Counted from the first letter of the stretch, positions 7,828 through 20,289 are shown. The stretch is 34,092 nt of DNA from Halomonas saccharevitans (GCF_900116405.1 NZ_FPAQ01000037.1:1-34092); one strand, 5' to 3'. Notes: a model not told the origin generated them from the sequence alone. Made by a program: numbers and translations.

Positions 7828-8705
7828 GCTCGACCCGCCGAGGACGCCGGCCAGGCGAAGAGGTCACGATGCCCCACGGTCAGGCCCAGCTCGCCGGCTT
7901 GGATATCCGCCAGGCGACGGTCTCGCCAGTCGCCAAGACGCAACGCCTGAGTCGGCGCCTCCTCCAGGGCGGCGTCGTGCCAGCCCGTGATCAGGGCCTC
8001 GGCCAGCGAACGCTGCGAGGCGTCGCCCGGCGTCAGGTGCCACGGCGTGGCGGCGCTCTCGACCCGGAAGCCGGCGGCCGTCAGCAGGCTGGCCAGCACC
8101 GCGGGCGCCTCGCCGCCCAGCGCGGGGCCCAGGCCCTTGTCGCGGAGCTGGTGGGCCTGGAAGAGGGTGCGCACGGCGATGTCCTCACCTGCTTCGACGC
8201 GCTCGCCCCGACGATCGATGAAAGCCCAGTCGCCGTCCACGCTGAGGGTGATCAGCAGGGCCTGGCCACCCGAGGCGCAGGCGCCCGCCAACAATGCCAA
8301 CCAGTGCTTGGGCATCAGGTCGATCAGGGCCGAGGCAACCACCAGGTCGACATCGGCCAGCAGCTCGCGATCGACCGGGAACAGGCCTCGGCAGGCGGTC
8401 TCCAGGGTAAGCGCCTGCCCCGCCCCATCGCGCAGCAGGGCGCCTCGCCGGCGGGCATGGGCCAGCAGCTCGGCATCGTGGTCGACCAGTCGCCAGCGCT
8501 GTGGGCCCGGCAGGCGAGCGGCCAGGAAGCGCTGGTTGCTGCCGCTGCCGCTGCCCAGGTCGACGATGCCGTGGGGGGCGTCGCGCTCGCTCAGCCAGTC
8601 CGCGGCCAGGCCGGTCAGGCGATGGCTGCGCGACCGGGCATCGAGCCCCTCGCGAAGCGACAGCCACGCCGCGGAGAAGACATCGTGGTCGTGGGACGCC
8701 GTCAT
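7824..8705 (-). CDS. Class I SAM-dependent methyltransferase
   Basis: This 293-residue cytosolic protein has a Rossmann-like methyltransferase core: motif I 'IVDLGSGSGSNQRFLA' near residue 48, an acidic end to strand 2 ('WRLVDHD'), and 'DVDLVVASALIDLMPKHW' near 140, which fits motif IV. The ATG at 8705 overlaps the glycosyltransferase stop (ATGA); the upstream open frame is antisense or overlap only. It is fourth in a five-gene operon, after the dehydrogenase, PTPS-like and glycosyltransferase genes. The substrate cannot be read from the sequence; from context it could methylate the glycosylated or lipid-linked product of this locus. Confidence 0.8.
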   Translation of the reverse strand: MTASHDHDVFSAAWLSLREGLDARSRSHRLTGLAADWLSERDAPHGIVDLGSGSGSNQRFLAARLPGPQRWRLVDHDAELLAHARRRGALLRDGAGQALTLETACRGLFPVDRELLADVDLVVASALIDLMPKHWLALLAGACASGGQALLITLSVDGDWAFIDRRGERVEAGEDIAVRTLFQAHQLRDKGLGPALGGEAPAVLASLLTAAGFRVESAATPWHLTPGDASQRSLAEALITGWHDAALEEAPTQALRLGDWRDRRLADIQAGELGLTVGHRDLFAWPASSAGRA

Positions 8706-9844
8706 GACGAGCCCCTCACCTTGGGATGCGCCGCGTCGCGGATCGGCGCCTCGGGGATGGCCTTCAGGGCGGCCATGAAGTCCCGTGCCGCCGCTGGCCA
8801 ATCGGCCAGCCCGTTCCTGGCCTCGCGGGCCCCCCGGCGCAGCCGGTGCCTGAGGCCGGGGTCGTCCAGCCAGCCCGACAGCGCCTCGCGAAGGGCGCCG
8901 ACATCGCCGGGCGGCACGGCGATGCCCGCGCCGGGGGGCAGGGTATCGGTCAGCGCACCGCCGGTGGTGGTGATCACCGGCAGGCCCCTGGCCAGCGCCT
9001 CGGTCACCACCATGCCGTAGCCCTCGTACCAGGAGGGCAGCACGAAGAGATCCGCCCGGCGGTAGGCCGCCTCCAGCTCGCGGTCGTCCTGTTCGCCCAT
9101 GAAGCGCAGCCGGTCGGCGAGGCCGAGACGTCGCGTCTCGGCCAGCAGGGCGTGTGCGTGCCCGGGGTCACGCCGGTGGCTGCCGATCACCTCGCAGGCC
9201 CAGGCGCGGTCGGTGAGCGCGGCCAGCGCCTCAACCAGCAGGCCGAGGCCCTTGCGCGGCGTCAGGGTCGCCACGCAGAGCAGTCGGCCGGCAGGCCCCG
9301 GGGCCTCGGGGTCCAGGGCAGCGTCGGCCAGGGGAGCCCTGTCGACGCCCGGTTCGGCGACCCGAATGCGCTGATCGGGAACGCCGTACTCCGACAGGCC
9401 CCGGGCGGTGTGATGGCTGGTGACGACGACCCGGCGAGCCGCCGCCAGCGCCCGGGCCTCGCTCTCGCGAAACCACGCCTGCCGGGCGGCGTCGAGGCCC
9501 GTCTCGTCGGCCAGGGGGTGATGGACGAGGGCGACGATCCGTAGACGCTCGGCATGCCGCTCGACCTCATCTGGCAATCCGCCCATGGCCAGGCCGTCGA
9601 TCACCACCAGGGCATCGTCGGCAAGACCCGCCAGGGTCGTCGCCAGGCTGTGGCGAGCCTGCGGGTCGGGCAGCGGAAACCGCCCGTGGAGCCCCACCAC
9701 CTCGACCCGCCACGCCTGCCGGCGCAGCTCCGCTACCATGCGGGCGTCGTAGAGGTACCCGCCGGTCTTCTGGTCGGGGTTACCGGCGACGATCAGCACC
9801 AGGTCGGGCGTCGACTCCTGTGGCATCGTCGACTCCTGTGACAT
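8702..9844 (-). CDS. Glycosyltransferase family 4 (GT-B fold)
   Basis: This 380-residue protein has the two Rossmann-like halves of a GT-B retaining glycosyltransferase. The N-terminal half starts 'LVLIVAGNPDQKTGGYLYDARMV', typical of acceptor-side GT4 domains. The nucleotide-sugar half has 'LLCVATLTPRKGLGLLVEAL' near residue 190 and the donor-binding 'FVLPSWYEGYGMVVTEALARGLPVITT' near 275-300 (E-x7-E signature). Its ATG shares a base with the TAA of the PTPS-like gene and its stop overlaps the methyltransferase ATG, so the three genes are translationally coupled. The sugar donor and acceptor are unknown; a lipid or a pterin-like acceptor would fit the neighbours. Confidence 0.88.
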   Translation of the reverse strand: MSQESTMPQESTPDLVLIVAGNPDQKTGGYLYDARMVAELRRQAWRVEVVGLHGRFPLPDPQARHSLATTLAGLADDALVVIDGLAMGGLPDEVERHAERLRIVALVHHPLADETGLDAARQAWFRESEARALAAARRVVVTSHHTARGLSEYGVPDQRIRVAEPGVDRAPLADAALDPEAPGPAGRLLCVATLTPRKGLGLLVEALAALTDRAWACEVIGSHRRDPGHAHALLAETRRLGLADRLRFMGEQDDRELEAAYRRADLFVLPSWYEGYGMVVTEALARGLPVITTTGGALTDTLPPGAGIAVPPGDVGALREALSGWLDDPGLRHRLRRGAREARNGLADWPAAARDFMAALKAIPEAPIRDAAHPKVRGSS

Positions 9845-10242
9845 TACAGCGCGCCCTCGTAGCTGGCCCAGGCGACGTGCGATTCGTTCAGGGTCACGCA
9901 GAGCGAATCGAGCCCCAGAGCGGCCTCGCCGAGATGGCCAAGCTGGATGGCCGTGGCGAGGCGCTCGAAGAGCACCCGCGCCATGAACTCGGTGGTGGTG
10001 TTGCGGCCCTGAAACTCCTCGACCTCGTCGAGGTTCTGGAAGTTGAATTCGGCCAGCACGCGCTTCAAGGCCTCGCCGGCCAGGCCGATGTCCACGACCA
10101 GGCCGTCGTCGTCGAGCTCGCGGCGCTGAAAAGTCACGTCGACCACGTAGGTGGCACCGTGCAGGCGCTGGGCGGGGCCGAAGACCTCGCCGCGAAAGCT
10201 GTGGGCGATCATGAAATGGTCGCGAACGTTAAGGCGGTACAT
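9844..10242 (-). CDS. 6-pyruvoyl-tetrahydropterin synthase / QueD-fold protein with a degenerate active site
   Basis: This 132-residue protein has the length and strand pattern of the T-fold PTPS/QueD family: an N-terminal 'FMIAHSF' (H14), '[11 protein letters not shown]' (H28), 'DGLVVDI' at 46-52, a 'NTTTE' at 81-85 in place of NPTSE, and a C-terminal '[15 protein letters not shown]' with the pterin-binding Glu. Key residues are changed. The second His of the HGH zinc motif is A30, no Cys occurs before H28 where the catalytic Cys should be, and the Asp-His of the 'LDHxxLN' motif is N67-F68. It probably does not catalyse the classical reaction, though it may bind a pterin-like ligand. It lies 17 bp after the MDR gene and overlaps the glycosyltransferase. 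Confidence 0.78.
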   Translation of the reverse strand: MYRLNVRDHFMIAHSFRGEVFGPAQRLHGATYVVDVTFQRRELDDDGLVVDIGLAGEALKRVLAEFNFQNLDEVEEFQGRNTTTEFMARVLFERLATAIQLGHLGEAALGLDSLCVTLNESHVAWASYEGAL

Positions 10243-10259
10243 GAGTCAGGCTCCTCGCA

Positions 10260-11246
10260 TCAGGAAGGGGTCGGGTAGTGCAGGCGATGGCAGAGCACGT
10301 CGCCGCCGCCAGCGGCCAGGCGTGGCATCAGCGACGGCAGCTCGTGAAAGTCGCTCTCGCCGCTGATCAGGGCGTCGAGGCGCGGGTCGTCCAGCAGGTC
10401 CAGGGCCAGGGCCAGGCGGCGACGATAATCCCAGCGGGCCGCGCGCTCGGGAGGCAGGTGCCCGACCTGGCTCGCCTGCAGGGTCAGCCGCCGAGAGTGG
10501 AAGGCCTCGCCCAGCGGCAGCGCGACCTCGGCGCTGCCGAACCAGCTCATCTCCACCACCTTCGCCTGGAAACCGGCCAGGGAGAGGGCCAGGCGCAGCC
10601 CCTCGGCCCGACCGCTGGCATGGATCACCAGGTCGTTCTCGCTCCGCGCGGAAGCCGGGGATGAGAAATCGAGGCCCAGGGCTTCGGCCAGGGCGGCACG
10701 CCCCGGCATCACATCCACCAGCTGCACCTGGGTGCCGGGGATCCCGGCACACAGCCAGGCTGCCAGAGCGCCGACCACGCCGGCGCCGACCACGGCGATC
10801 CGGTCTCCCACCCCGGGGGCGGCATCCCAGACCGCATTGATGGCCGTCTCCATGTTGGCCGCGAGCACGGCTCGCGCCGCCGGCAGGCCGTCCGGCAGCG
10901 GCGTCACGGCATCCGCGGGCACCACGAAGCGATCCTGGTGGGGATAGAGGCAAAACACCTCGCGACCGATCAGGGAGGGCTCCCCGGCCTCGACGACGCC
11001 CACGCTGATGTAGCCGTACTTGACCGGCCCGGGGAAGTCGCCTGCCTGGAAAGGGGCACGCATGCGCTGCCATTCGCTTTCCGGCACCCGCCCCTCGAAG
11101 ACCAGCGCCTCGGTGCCACGGCTGATGCCGCTATAGAGGGTGCGAACGGCCACCTCGCCGGGGCCGGGCCTGGCCAGAACCTCCTCTCGCAGGGCCCCCT
11201 GGCCGGGAGCCAGGGTCCAGAAGGCGGTTGCGGTCTCGTGTGGCAT
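10260..11246 (-). CDS. Medium-chain dehydrogenase/reductase (zinc-independent type, BchC-like)
   Basis: This 328-residue MDR-superfamily oxidoreductase has a GroES-like N-terminal domain ('[19 protein letters not shown]' near residue 35, '[13 protein letters not shown]' near 78) and a Rossmann domain with '[17 protein letters not shown]' near 148. The catalytic-zinc Cys and His of alcohol dehydrogenases are replaced in both places, and the structural-zinc Cys cluster is absent. It should be a metal-free NAD(P)-dependent reductase or dehydrogenase, similar in style to BchC-like proteins. The ATG at 11246 has AAAGGGA upstream. It leads the minus-strand operon and is divergent from the CDP-alcohol phosphatidyltransferase gene. 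The substrate is unknown. Confidence 0.82.
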   Translation of the reverse strand: MPHETATAFWTLAPGQGALREEVLARPGPGEVAVRTLYSGISRGTEALVFEGRVPESEWQRMRAPFQAGDFPGPVKYGYISVGVVEAGEPSLIGREVFCLYPHQDRFVVPADAVTPLPDGLPAARAVLAANMETAINAVWDAAPGVGDRIAVVGAGVVGALAAWLCAGIPGTQVQLVDVMPGRAALAEALGLDFSSPASARSENDLVIHASGRAEGLRLALSLAGFQAKVVEMSWFGSAEVALPLGEAFHSRRLTLQASQVGHLPPERAARWDYRRRLALALDLLDDPRLDALISGESDFHELPSLMPRLAAGGGDVLCHRLHYPTPS

Positions 11247-11263
11247 GGCAAGATCCCTTTGGC

Positions 11264-11291
11264 ATTATTCGGCGGGTGTTACGGGATACAA
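11264..11291 (-). promoter_or_regulatory. Candidate promoter of the MDR-PTPS-GT-MT-membrane operon
   Basis: Reading the minus strand, TTGTAT (11291-11286) and AATAAT (11269-11264) are separated by 16 bp, close to sigma70 hexamers. Transcription would start a few bases before the ribosome site of the MDR gene. An AT-rich patch in the same intergenic region (about 11354-11375) may serve the divergent gene, but I could not place its hexamers with confidence. Confidence 0.42.
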
Positions 11292-11440
11292 TCCAGGGGC
11301 CCCGTGCTGGCCACCTGCCCCGGGCCGGTATCGCGCACGGCGACACGCCCTAAACTTCTACAATATTGATACACTAGCACGCCGATGAACAATGCAGTAT
11401 CGTCAATTATCGACCGCATCATGCCGCGATAGAGGCGCCT

Positions 11441-12133
11441 ATGACGATCGCTCGTGACCTTGGAACAGGGGCCCTAGGCCTGGTGATTCCGGCCTCACTG
11501 CTCACTGGCTGGCTAGAGGCGAGCCTGCCGGTCCCACTGTTGGCGATGGTCTGCTACCTCATCATGGCCGGGCTAGTCCTGGCGAACCTGCCCGCCCACT
11601 GGCGTGAACTGGGCTGGGCCAACCGCGTCACCTTGGGGCGAGGCGCTATCGTCGCCCTGCTGGCCGGCACCCTGGCCGATCCGGATCTGCTGGCCCGCTC
11701 CGCGTTTCCCCTCGCCATCCTGGCCCTGCTGGCCCTGCTGCTGGACGGCGTGGATGGCTGGGTCGCCCGGCGCACGTCCACCCAGAGCGACTTCGGCGCG
11801 CGGTTCGACATGGAGCTCGATGCCTTCTTCATCCTCGTGCTGTGCCTGGCGCTACTGCTGCTCGACAAGGCAGGCCCTTGGGTCCTGGCCATCGGCGCCA
11901 TGCGCTACGCTTTCGTTATTGCCGGGCTCAGGATGACCTGGCTGACCGACCCGCTGCCGGAGAGTCGCCGCCGCAAGGCGGTATGCGTCTGGCAGGTGGC
12001 CGCCCTGATGATCGCCCTGCTGCCCATGACCGGCACCACAGCGGCGAGCTGGCTGGCGGGCAGTGCGCTTTTGGCCCTCAGCTGGTCGTTCATCACCGAT
12101 ATACGCTGGCTGTATCGCCGCGCCTCGGCGTGA
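11441..12133 (+). CDS. CDP-alcohol phosphatidyltransferase family membrane protein
   Basis: This 230-residue inner-membrane protein has about six helices and an intact CDP-alcohol phosphotransferase signature at residues 101-126. The spacing D-x2-DG-x2-AR-x8-G-x3-D-x3-D is read as DGVDGWVARRT...GARFDMELD. These enzymes move a phosphatidyl (or phospho-alcohol) group from a CDP-activated donor to an alcohol, as in PgsA and Pcs. It is longer at the N-terminus than PgsA, with an extra pair of helices before the catalytic domain. It is divergent from the MDR gene and probably shares its regulatory region. With the glycosyltransferase and flippase-like protein it suggests an unusual phospholipid headgroup; that pathway is inference. 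Confidence 0.85.
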   Translation: MTIARDLGTGALGLVIPASLLTGWLEASLPVPLLAMVCYLIMAGLVLANLPAHWRELGWANRVTLGRGAIVALLAGTLADPDLLARSAFPLAILALLALLLDGVDGWVARRTSTQSDFGARFDMELDAFFILVLCLALLLLDKAGPWVLAIGAMRYAFVIAGLRMTWLTDPLPESRRRKAVCVWQVAALMIALLPMTGTTAASWLAGSALLALSWSFITDIRWLYRRASA

Positions 12134-12198
12134 TGGCCACAGGACGGCAAGACCCCGTGCCCCTGATCCCTGACCCTAGCCCCCCGGAGGATGCCCCC

Positions 12199-12819
12199 AT
12201 GCCCACGCCTCGCCACCCGACACCCTGCTCCCCCCTGCCGATCGCTACCGGACTGGTCCTGACGCTGGGCGTCCTCACGACGCCCATGGCCAGCGCCGAG
12301 CCACATACCTACGAGATCGATCCCGACCACTTCTCCATCGGCTTTCTGACCGAACACATCGGCTACGCGGATACCCTCGGCATGTTCCTGGAGGGTCGTG
12401 GCGAATTCGTCTATGACGAGCAGACGCAGCGGCTGCACTCCGGCAGGGTCGAAATCACGGCCGACAGCGCCTTCACCAATCACGACGATCGCGACGACCA
12501 CCTGCGCAGTGATGACTTCCTCGACGCGGGGCGTTACCCGACCATCGTCTTCGAGGCCACCGGCCTCGAGACGCACAGCGACCGCCAGGGCACTCTCGAG
12601 GGCGATCTGACCCTGCTGGGCGAGACCCACCCGGTGACCCTGGAGGTCACGCTCAACAAGGCCGCGACCTACCCCTTCGGCCACGAGCAGCACACCCTGG
12701 GGCTGTCGGCACGCACCACCCTCCAGCGCAGCGACTGGGGAATGACCTACGGGGTCGACAACGGCCTGGTCGGCGACGAGGTGGAGCTGATCCTCGAGCT
12801 GGAAGCCATTCGGCAGTAG
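12199..12819 (+). CDS. YceI-family periplasmic lipocalin-like protein
   Basis: This 206-residue protein starts at the ATG at 12199 with GGAGG 8 bp upstream; earlier in-frame codons lie in the preceding gene. A signal peptide ends at 'ASA-EPHTYEID'. The mature part is a YceI domain: 'Y.IDPDHFSIGFLTEHIGYAD', 'GRGEFVYD', 'HDDRDDHLRSDDFLDAGRYPTIVFEAT' and 'LEGDLTLLGETHPVTLEV', an eight-stranded barrel that binds isoprenoid or other amphiphilic ligands in known members. 'GMTYGVDNGLVGDEVELILELEA' is the usual C-terminus. It follows the CDP-alcohol transferase gene by 65 bp and could be co-transcribed with it. There is no cytochrome b561 partner as in E. coli. Confidence 0.9.
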   Translation: MPTPRHPTPCSPLPIATGLVLTLGVLTTPMASAEPHTYEIDPDHFSIGFLTEHIGYADTLGMFLEGRGEFVYDEQTQRLHSGRVEITADSAFTNHDDRDDHLRSDDFLDAGRYPTIVFEATGLETHSDRQGTLEGDLTLLGETHPVTLEVTLNKAATYPFGHEQHTLGLSARTTLQRSDWGMTYGVDNGLVGDEVELILELEAIRQ

Positions 12820-12877
12820 CCGACCTCGACCGCAGGCAGGCTGGTAAATCTCCGCCAGGATGCTACAGTCAGAGCTT

Positions 12878-13007
12878 CGCTTGACGGGGTGCCGGTAGAG
12901 CCGGCTGAGATGGCGCAGGGTGTCGAGAGTCTGTCGCAACAGACTCGAGACACCGAGCGCTGGTCCCGTGAACCTGATCCGGCTAGTACCGGCGTAGGAA
13001 TCAAGCG
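12878..13007 (+). ncRNA. TPP riboswitch (THI element) upstream of tenA
   Basis: Closing helix P1 is CGCTTGA (12878-12884) with TCAAGCG (13001-13007). The conserved TPP core is present: ACGGGGTGCC, GGCTGAGA at 12903-12910, then CCCGTGAACCTGATCCGGCT and AGTACCGGCGTAGGAA. P3 carries a long extra hairpin at 12919-12954: 6 bp, a symmetric GA/GA internal loop, 8 bp and a CGCA loop. A weak -10 (TACAGT, 12864-12869) lies just upstream. Downstream, TCCGG (13059-13063) can pair with CCGGA (13076-13080) over the tenA ribosome site, and GGTGACC (13007-13013) with GGTCACC (13037-13043). No T-tract is seen, so translational control is the likelier mode. Confidence 0.95.
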
Positions 13008-13086
13008 GTGACCAGCGCCCTCTCGGCACCTTCCCCGGTCACCCTCTCCCGCCCCGCTTCCGGATCGCCCTCAGACCGGAGACAAG

Positions 13087-13755
13087 ATGGGCTACCGATT
13101 CGACGATCTCACCGCGGCCTGCCAGGACGACTGGCGCGCCTACATCGAGCACGACTTCGTTCGCCGGCTCGGCGACGCCACCCTCGAGGAAGGCGCCTTT
13201 CGCCACTACCTTCAGCAGGACTACCTGTTCCTGATCCACTTCGCCCGGGCTTATGCCCTGGCCGCCTACAAGAGCCGCGACCTCGGCGAGCTGCGTCACG
13301 CCTTCGACGGCTTGAAGACCATCCTCGACGTCGAGCTGGGGCTGCACGTGGACTACTGCCGCGCCTGGGGCATCTCGGAGCAGGACCTTTCGCGCCTGCC
13401 CGAGGCCCGCGCGACGCTGGCCTACACCCGCTACGTGCTGGACACCGGCCACCGCGGCGACCTGCTCGACCTGCACGTGGCGCTCGCCCCCTGCCTGGTC
13501 GGCTACGGCGAGATCGCCCAGTGGCTCAACGGCCGCGACGAGACGGTGCGCGGCGAGGCCAATCCCTATGACGCCTGGATCGCCATGTACGAGGGCGAGG
13601 CCTTCCAGCAGGCCATGGCGGACGAGCGCGCCTGGCTCGACGCCCGGCTGGCGGAGGTAACGCCGCGCCGCTTCGAAGAGCTCACCGCGGTATTCCGCGA
13701 CGCCACCCGTCTCGAGATCGACTTCTGGCAGATGGGGCTGGACCAGCGCCACTGA
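13087..13755 (+). CDS. tenA: Aminopyrimidine aminohydrolase TenA (thiaminase II family)
   Basis: This 222-residue all-helical TenA/THI-4 protein salvages thiamine breakdown products by hydrolysing aminomethyl-pyrimidine to HMP. Visible features are 'FVRRLGDATL..GAFRHYLQQDYLFLIHFARAYALAAYKS' (residues 23-62), 'LAYTRYVLDTG' near 117, and 'LAPCLVGYGEI', whose Cys (near residue 138) corresponds to the catalytic Cys. A tyrosine/glutamate-rich C-terminal helix ends 'EIDFWQMGL'. The ATG at 13087 follows a GGAG site. The gene stands alone behind its own TPP riboswitch rather than in an operon with thiM or thiD. Confidence 0.93.
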   Translation: MGYRFDDLTAACQDDWRAYIEHDFVRRLGDATLEEGAFRHYLQQDYLFLIHFARAYALAAYKSRDLGELRHAFDGLKTILDVELGLHVDYCRAWGISEQDLSRLPEARATLAYTRYVLDTGHRGDLLDLHVALAPCLVGYGEIAQWLNGRDETVRGEANPYDAWIAMYEGEAFQQAMADERAWLDARLAEVTPRRFEELTAVFRDATRLEIDFWQMGLDQRH

Positions 13756-13844
13756 GCTGGCCCCAGCTGTCATCCCGGGCTGGCCCTGGTCAGGCCGCCC
13801 ACCCACGGGATAGGAGGGGAATCGCGAGATTGCCCGACCACCAA

Positions 13845-15966
<2,122 letters not shown>

Positions 15967-16022
15967 CGCGACGCCGCGACTTTCGCTGTTCCGGACGGTC
16001 GCCGGCTCCCCTCACACACTCG

Positions 16023-16056
16023 AACGCCCCCGCCGGACAACCGGCGGGGGCGTTTT
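16023..16056 (+). terminator. Rho-independent terminator after thiC
   Basis: AACGCCCCCGCCGG (16023-16036) and CCGGCGGGGGCGTT (16041-16054) form a perfect 14-bp stem with an ACAA loop, followed by TT. It lies 57 bp after the thiC stop and could also end transcription from the opposite strand because the stem begins with AA. Confidence 0.85.
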
Positions 16057-16101
16057 CCGTGGTGTCGTGGCGAACCGTAGACGCGGCGTGTCGCCACCCG
16101 A

Positions 16102-16608
16102 TCAGAAGTGGAACGTCATCCCGACGCTCGCGGCATCGAAGGTGTAGCTCGATTCGTCCAGGTAGCGGACGTAGTCGGCCCCGAGGGCCAGATTCGGTGC
16201 CACGTCGAACGCGGCGCCGCCGCCCCAGGAGAAACCGCTCTCTTCCTCGATATCGACATCCACCTCGGTGAAGCCGGCCAGACCGTAGAGGCGGAAGTCC
16301 GGGGTGATCGGCAGGATGCCCTTGGCGTAGGCGCCGGCGAGGTAGTCGAGCTCGACGGGACCGTCGGAACCGCCGCCGCCGAGGTGGCCTTCCAGGGCGA
16401 AGTAGTCGTTGAACGCCACGCCGCCGCGCAGGCGCAGGCCGGTGCTGTCGGCGCTGCCGGAGCCGCGATCAGGATCCAGCTCCCAGAACAGGGCATCGCC
16501 ACCCAGATAGGGGCTCGGGTCGTAGTTCATGACGCTGCTCTGAGCCAAGGCGCTGGTGCCGGCCAGCAGCAGGGCCGCGGATACCGCAGAGATCGTAAGG
16601 GTCTTCAT
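16102..16608 (-). CDS. Small outer-membrane beta-barrel protein (YfaZ/OmpA-barrel-like)
   Basis: This 168-residue protein starts at the ATG at 16608, preceded by GGAGG; the upstream open frame has no support. A signal peptide ends 'TSALAQSSV'. The rest alternates in a beta-barrel pattern: 'STGLRLRGGVAFNDYFALEGHLG', 'LDYLAGAYAKGILPITPDFRLYGLAGFTEVDV', 'FSWGGGAAFDVAPNLALGADYVRYLD', and the C-terminal 'ASVGMTFHF' ending in Phe, the outer-membrane assembly signal. It resembles the small porin-like or YfaZ/OmpA-barrel families. The role is unknown. It is a single gene between thiC (convergent) and ackA (divergent). A hairpin GAAAAC-ACT-GTTTTC lies at 16625-16639, 17 bp before its start. Confidence 0.82.
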   Translation of the reverse strand: MKTLTISAVSAALLLAGTSALAQSSVMNYDPSPYLGGDALFWELDPDRGSGSADSTGLRLRGGVAFNDYFALEGHLGGGGSDGPVELDYLAGAYAKGILPITPDFRLYGLAGFTEVDVDIEEESGFSWGGGAAFDVAPNLALGADYVRYLDESSYTFDAASVGMTFHF

Positions 16609-16864
16609 GGCAGGCCTCCAGTTAGAAAACACTGTTTTCATACACGACTTCATTCTGGCCCAGCTTAGACCAAGGTGCAATGCTCACCTCGAGGTGACGG
16701 CAGCGGCGTCACGCAAAGAATGAGAAGCGCCTGCGTCGCCGTCTCGCGATCCACGTCACTGTTTCTCGCCTCGCAACGTGTTAATTTCGCGAGAATCAGG
16801 CGCCGTGCCCGTGCGCTCACAGTCGATCGCACGCCCCGCGCCACTCGATACAGAAGGATGTGCC

Positions 16865-18056
<1,192 letters not shown>

Positions 18057-18070
<14 letters not shown>

Positions 18071-20258
18071 GCGCCCGAATGAGCGGCCGAGTGAGCGCCG
18101 TCCCGATCCCCGCAACCTGCTGCTGGTGCCCACCGACAGCGGCGTCGGCCTGACCTCCGCCTGCCTGGGCCTGATCCGTGCACTGGACACCCTGGGGCTC
18201 AAGGCCGGCTTCATGAAGCCGTTCCGCCAGGACGAGATCAACGGCCAGGGGCCCGATCGCTCCTGCGCCCTGGCCGCCAGCACCCTGGGCCTCGACCCGC
18301 CCGCGCCGCTGCCCCAGGCGCGGCTCGAGCGCCTGCTGCGCGAGGAGCGCGCCGACGAGCTGATGGAAGAGGCCGTGGAGCGACATGCCCGGGTCGCCTT
18401 GCCGGAGGCGGGCGACGCCCCGGAGCTCGTGGTCATCGAGGGGCTCGCCCCCAGCCCTCACAGCAGCTATGCGAGCCGGCTCAACGAGGCGCTGGCCCAC
18501 GCGCTCAATGCGCGGGTCATCCTGGTGGCCGACGGCGACCTGAGCGACCCGCGCGACCTGGCGGAGCGCCTGGACCTGCACGCCCAGCCCTTCGAAGGCG
18601 TCGACTCCCCGCGCACCCTCGGCTGCATCCTGATGCGCCTGCGCCCGCTGCCCGACGACGAGGCCACCGCGCCGCTGGCGGCGCCCGAACTCACCACCGG
18701 ACTCGACGACCCGCAGCTCGCCAGCCTGCGCCACCACCTGCCGGCGCTGGACGGCGACCGTTTCCGCCTGATCGGCGCGATCCCCTGGCACGCCAGCCTC
18801 TCCGCTCCCCGGGTGCTGGACGTCGCCCGGGCCCTTCAGGCGCGTATCCTGCATCAGGGCGAGGCCGACCGTCGCCGCGTGCTGGGCACCAGCCTGTGCG
18901 CCCGCAGCGCCTCCCATGCCCTGCATGTGTTCCGCGCCGGACGGCTGCTGGTCACCCCGGGGGATCGCGACGACATCCTGCTCGCCGCCTCGCTTTCGGC
19001 CATGAACGGGGTGCCGCTGGCGGGCCTGCTGCTGACCCACGGCGAACTGCCGGACGAGGCGATGATCGAGTTCTGCCGCCCGGCGCTGGCGAGCGGCCTG
19101 CCGGTGCTGGCCGTCGACTCCGACAGCTACGCGACGGCCCAGCAGCTTGACCGCATGGCCAACGACATCCCCATCGACGATCCCGAGCGCGCCGAGCAGG
19201 TGACCCGCTTCGTGGCCGATCACCTCGACCTGGCGTGGCTCAAGGAGAACCTCAGCCGCGGCTACCCGAGCCGGCTCTCCCCGGCCGCCTTCCGCCATCG
19301 GCTGGTGCGGCTGGCCCAGCAGGCGAGCCGGCGCATCGTGCTGCCCGAGGGCAGCGAGCCGCGCACCGTGGAGGCCGCGGTGATCTGCCAGCGGCGCGGC
19401 ATCGCCCGCTGCGTGCTGCTGGCCCGGCGCGAGGAAGTCGAGGCGGTGGCCCGGAGCCGTGGCCTCGAGCTGCCCGAGGATCTCGAGATCCTCGACCCGG
19501 CCGAGCTCCGCCTTTCCTACGTCAAGCCGATGGTCAAGCGCCGCCCCGGCAAGCTCAACGCCCTGACCGCCGCGGACCAGCTCCAGGACAGCGTGGTGCT
19601 CGGCACCATGATGCTCGCCGAGGGCGCGGTGGACGGCCTGGTCTCGGGGGCGATCCACACCACCGCCAACACCGTGCGCCCCGCCTTCCAGCTGATCAAG
19701 ACGGCTCCCGGCTATCGCCAGGTGTCGTCGATCTTCTTCATGCTGCTGCCCGAGCAGGTGGTGGTCTATGGCGACTGTGCGGTGATCCCCGACCCGGACG
19801 CCGAGGCGCTGGCCGAGATCGCCATCCAGAGCGCCCGCTCCGCCGAGGCCTTCGGCATCGAGCCCAGGGTGGCGATGATCAGCTACTCCACCGGGGCCTC
19901 CGGCAGCGGGGCCGACGTCGAGAAGGTGCGTGAGGCCACACGTATCGCCCGGGAGCGCGAGCCGTCGCTCTGCATCGACGGGCCGCTGCAGTACGACGCC
20001 GCGGCCATCGAGAGCGTGGGCCGCCAGAAGGCGCCCGACTCGCCAGTGGCGGGACGCGCCACGGTGTTCGTGTTCCCCGACCTCAACACCGGCAACACCA
20101 CCTACAAGGCGGTGCAGAGAAGCGCCGGGGTGATCAGCGTCGGCCCCATGCTGCAGGGGCTCAACAAGCCGGTGAACGACCTCTCGCGAGGGGCACTGGT
20201 CGACGATATCGTCTACACCATCGCCCTGACCGCCATCCAGGCCGCCGGGGACTCCTGA
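18057..20258 (+). CDS. pta: Phosphate acetyltransferase, long form
   Basis: This 733-residue enzyme interconverts acetyl phosphate and acetyl-CoA. It has the three-part layout of the long enterobacterial type: a P-loop-like/BioD-CobQ-type N-terminal domain ('[23 protein letters not shown]' near 22-44), a DRTGG domain (about 230-345), and the catalytic PTA domain (about 410-730) with '[25 protein letters not shown]', '[24 protein letters not shown]', '[12 protein letters not shown]' and '[16 protein letters not shown]'. The ATG at 18057 lies inside the ackA end, implying coupling. Taurine degraders that use Xsc need Pta to recover acetyl-CoA, and the xsc locus lies on the far side of the glt operon. 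Confidence 0.96.
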
Positions 20259-20289
20259 CGCCGCGGGCCTCCTGTCGGCTTCGGTCATC

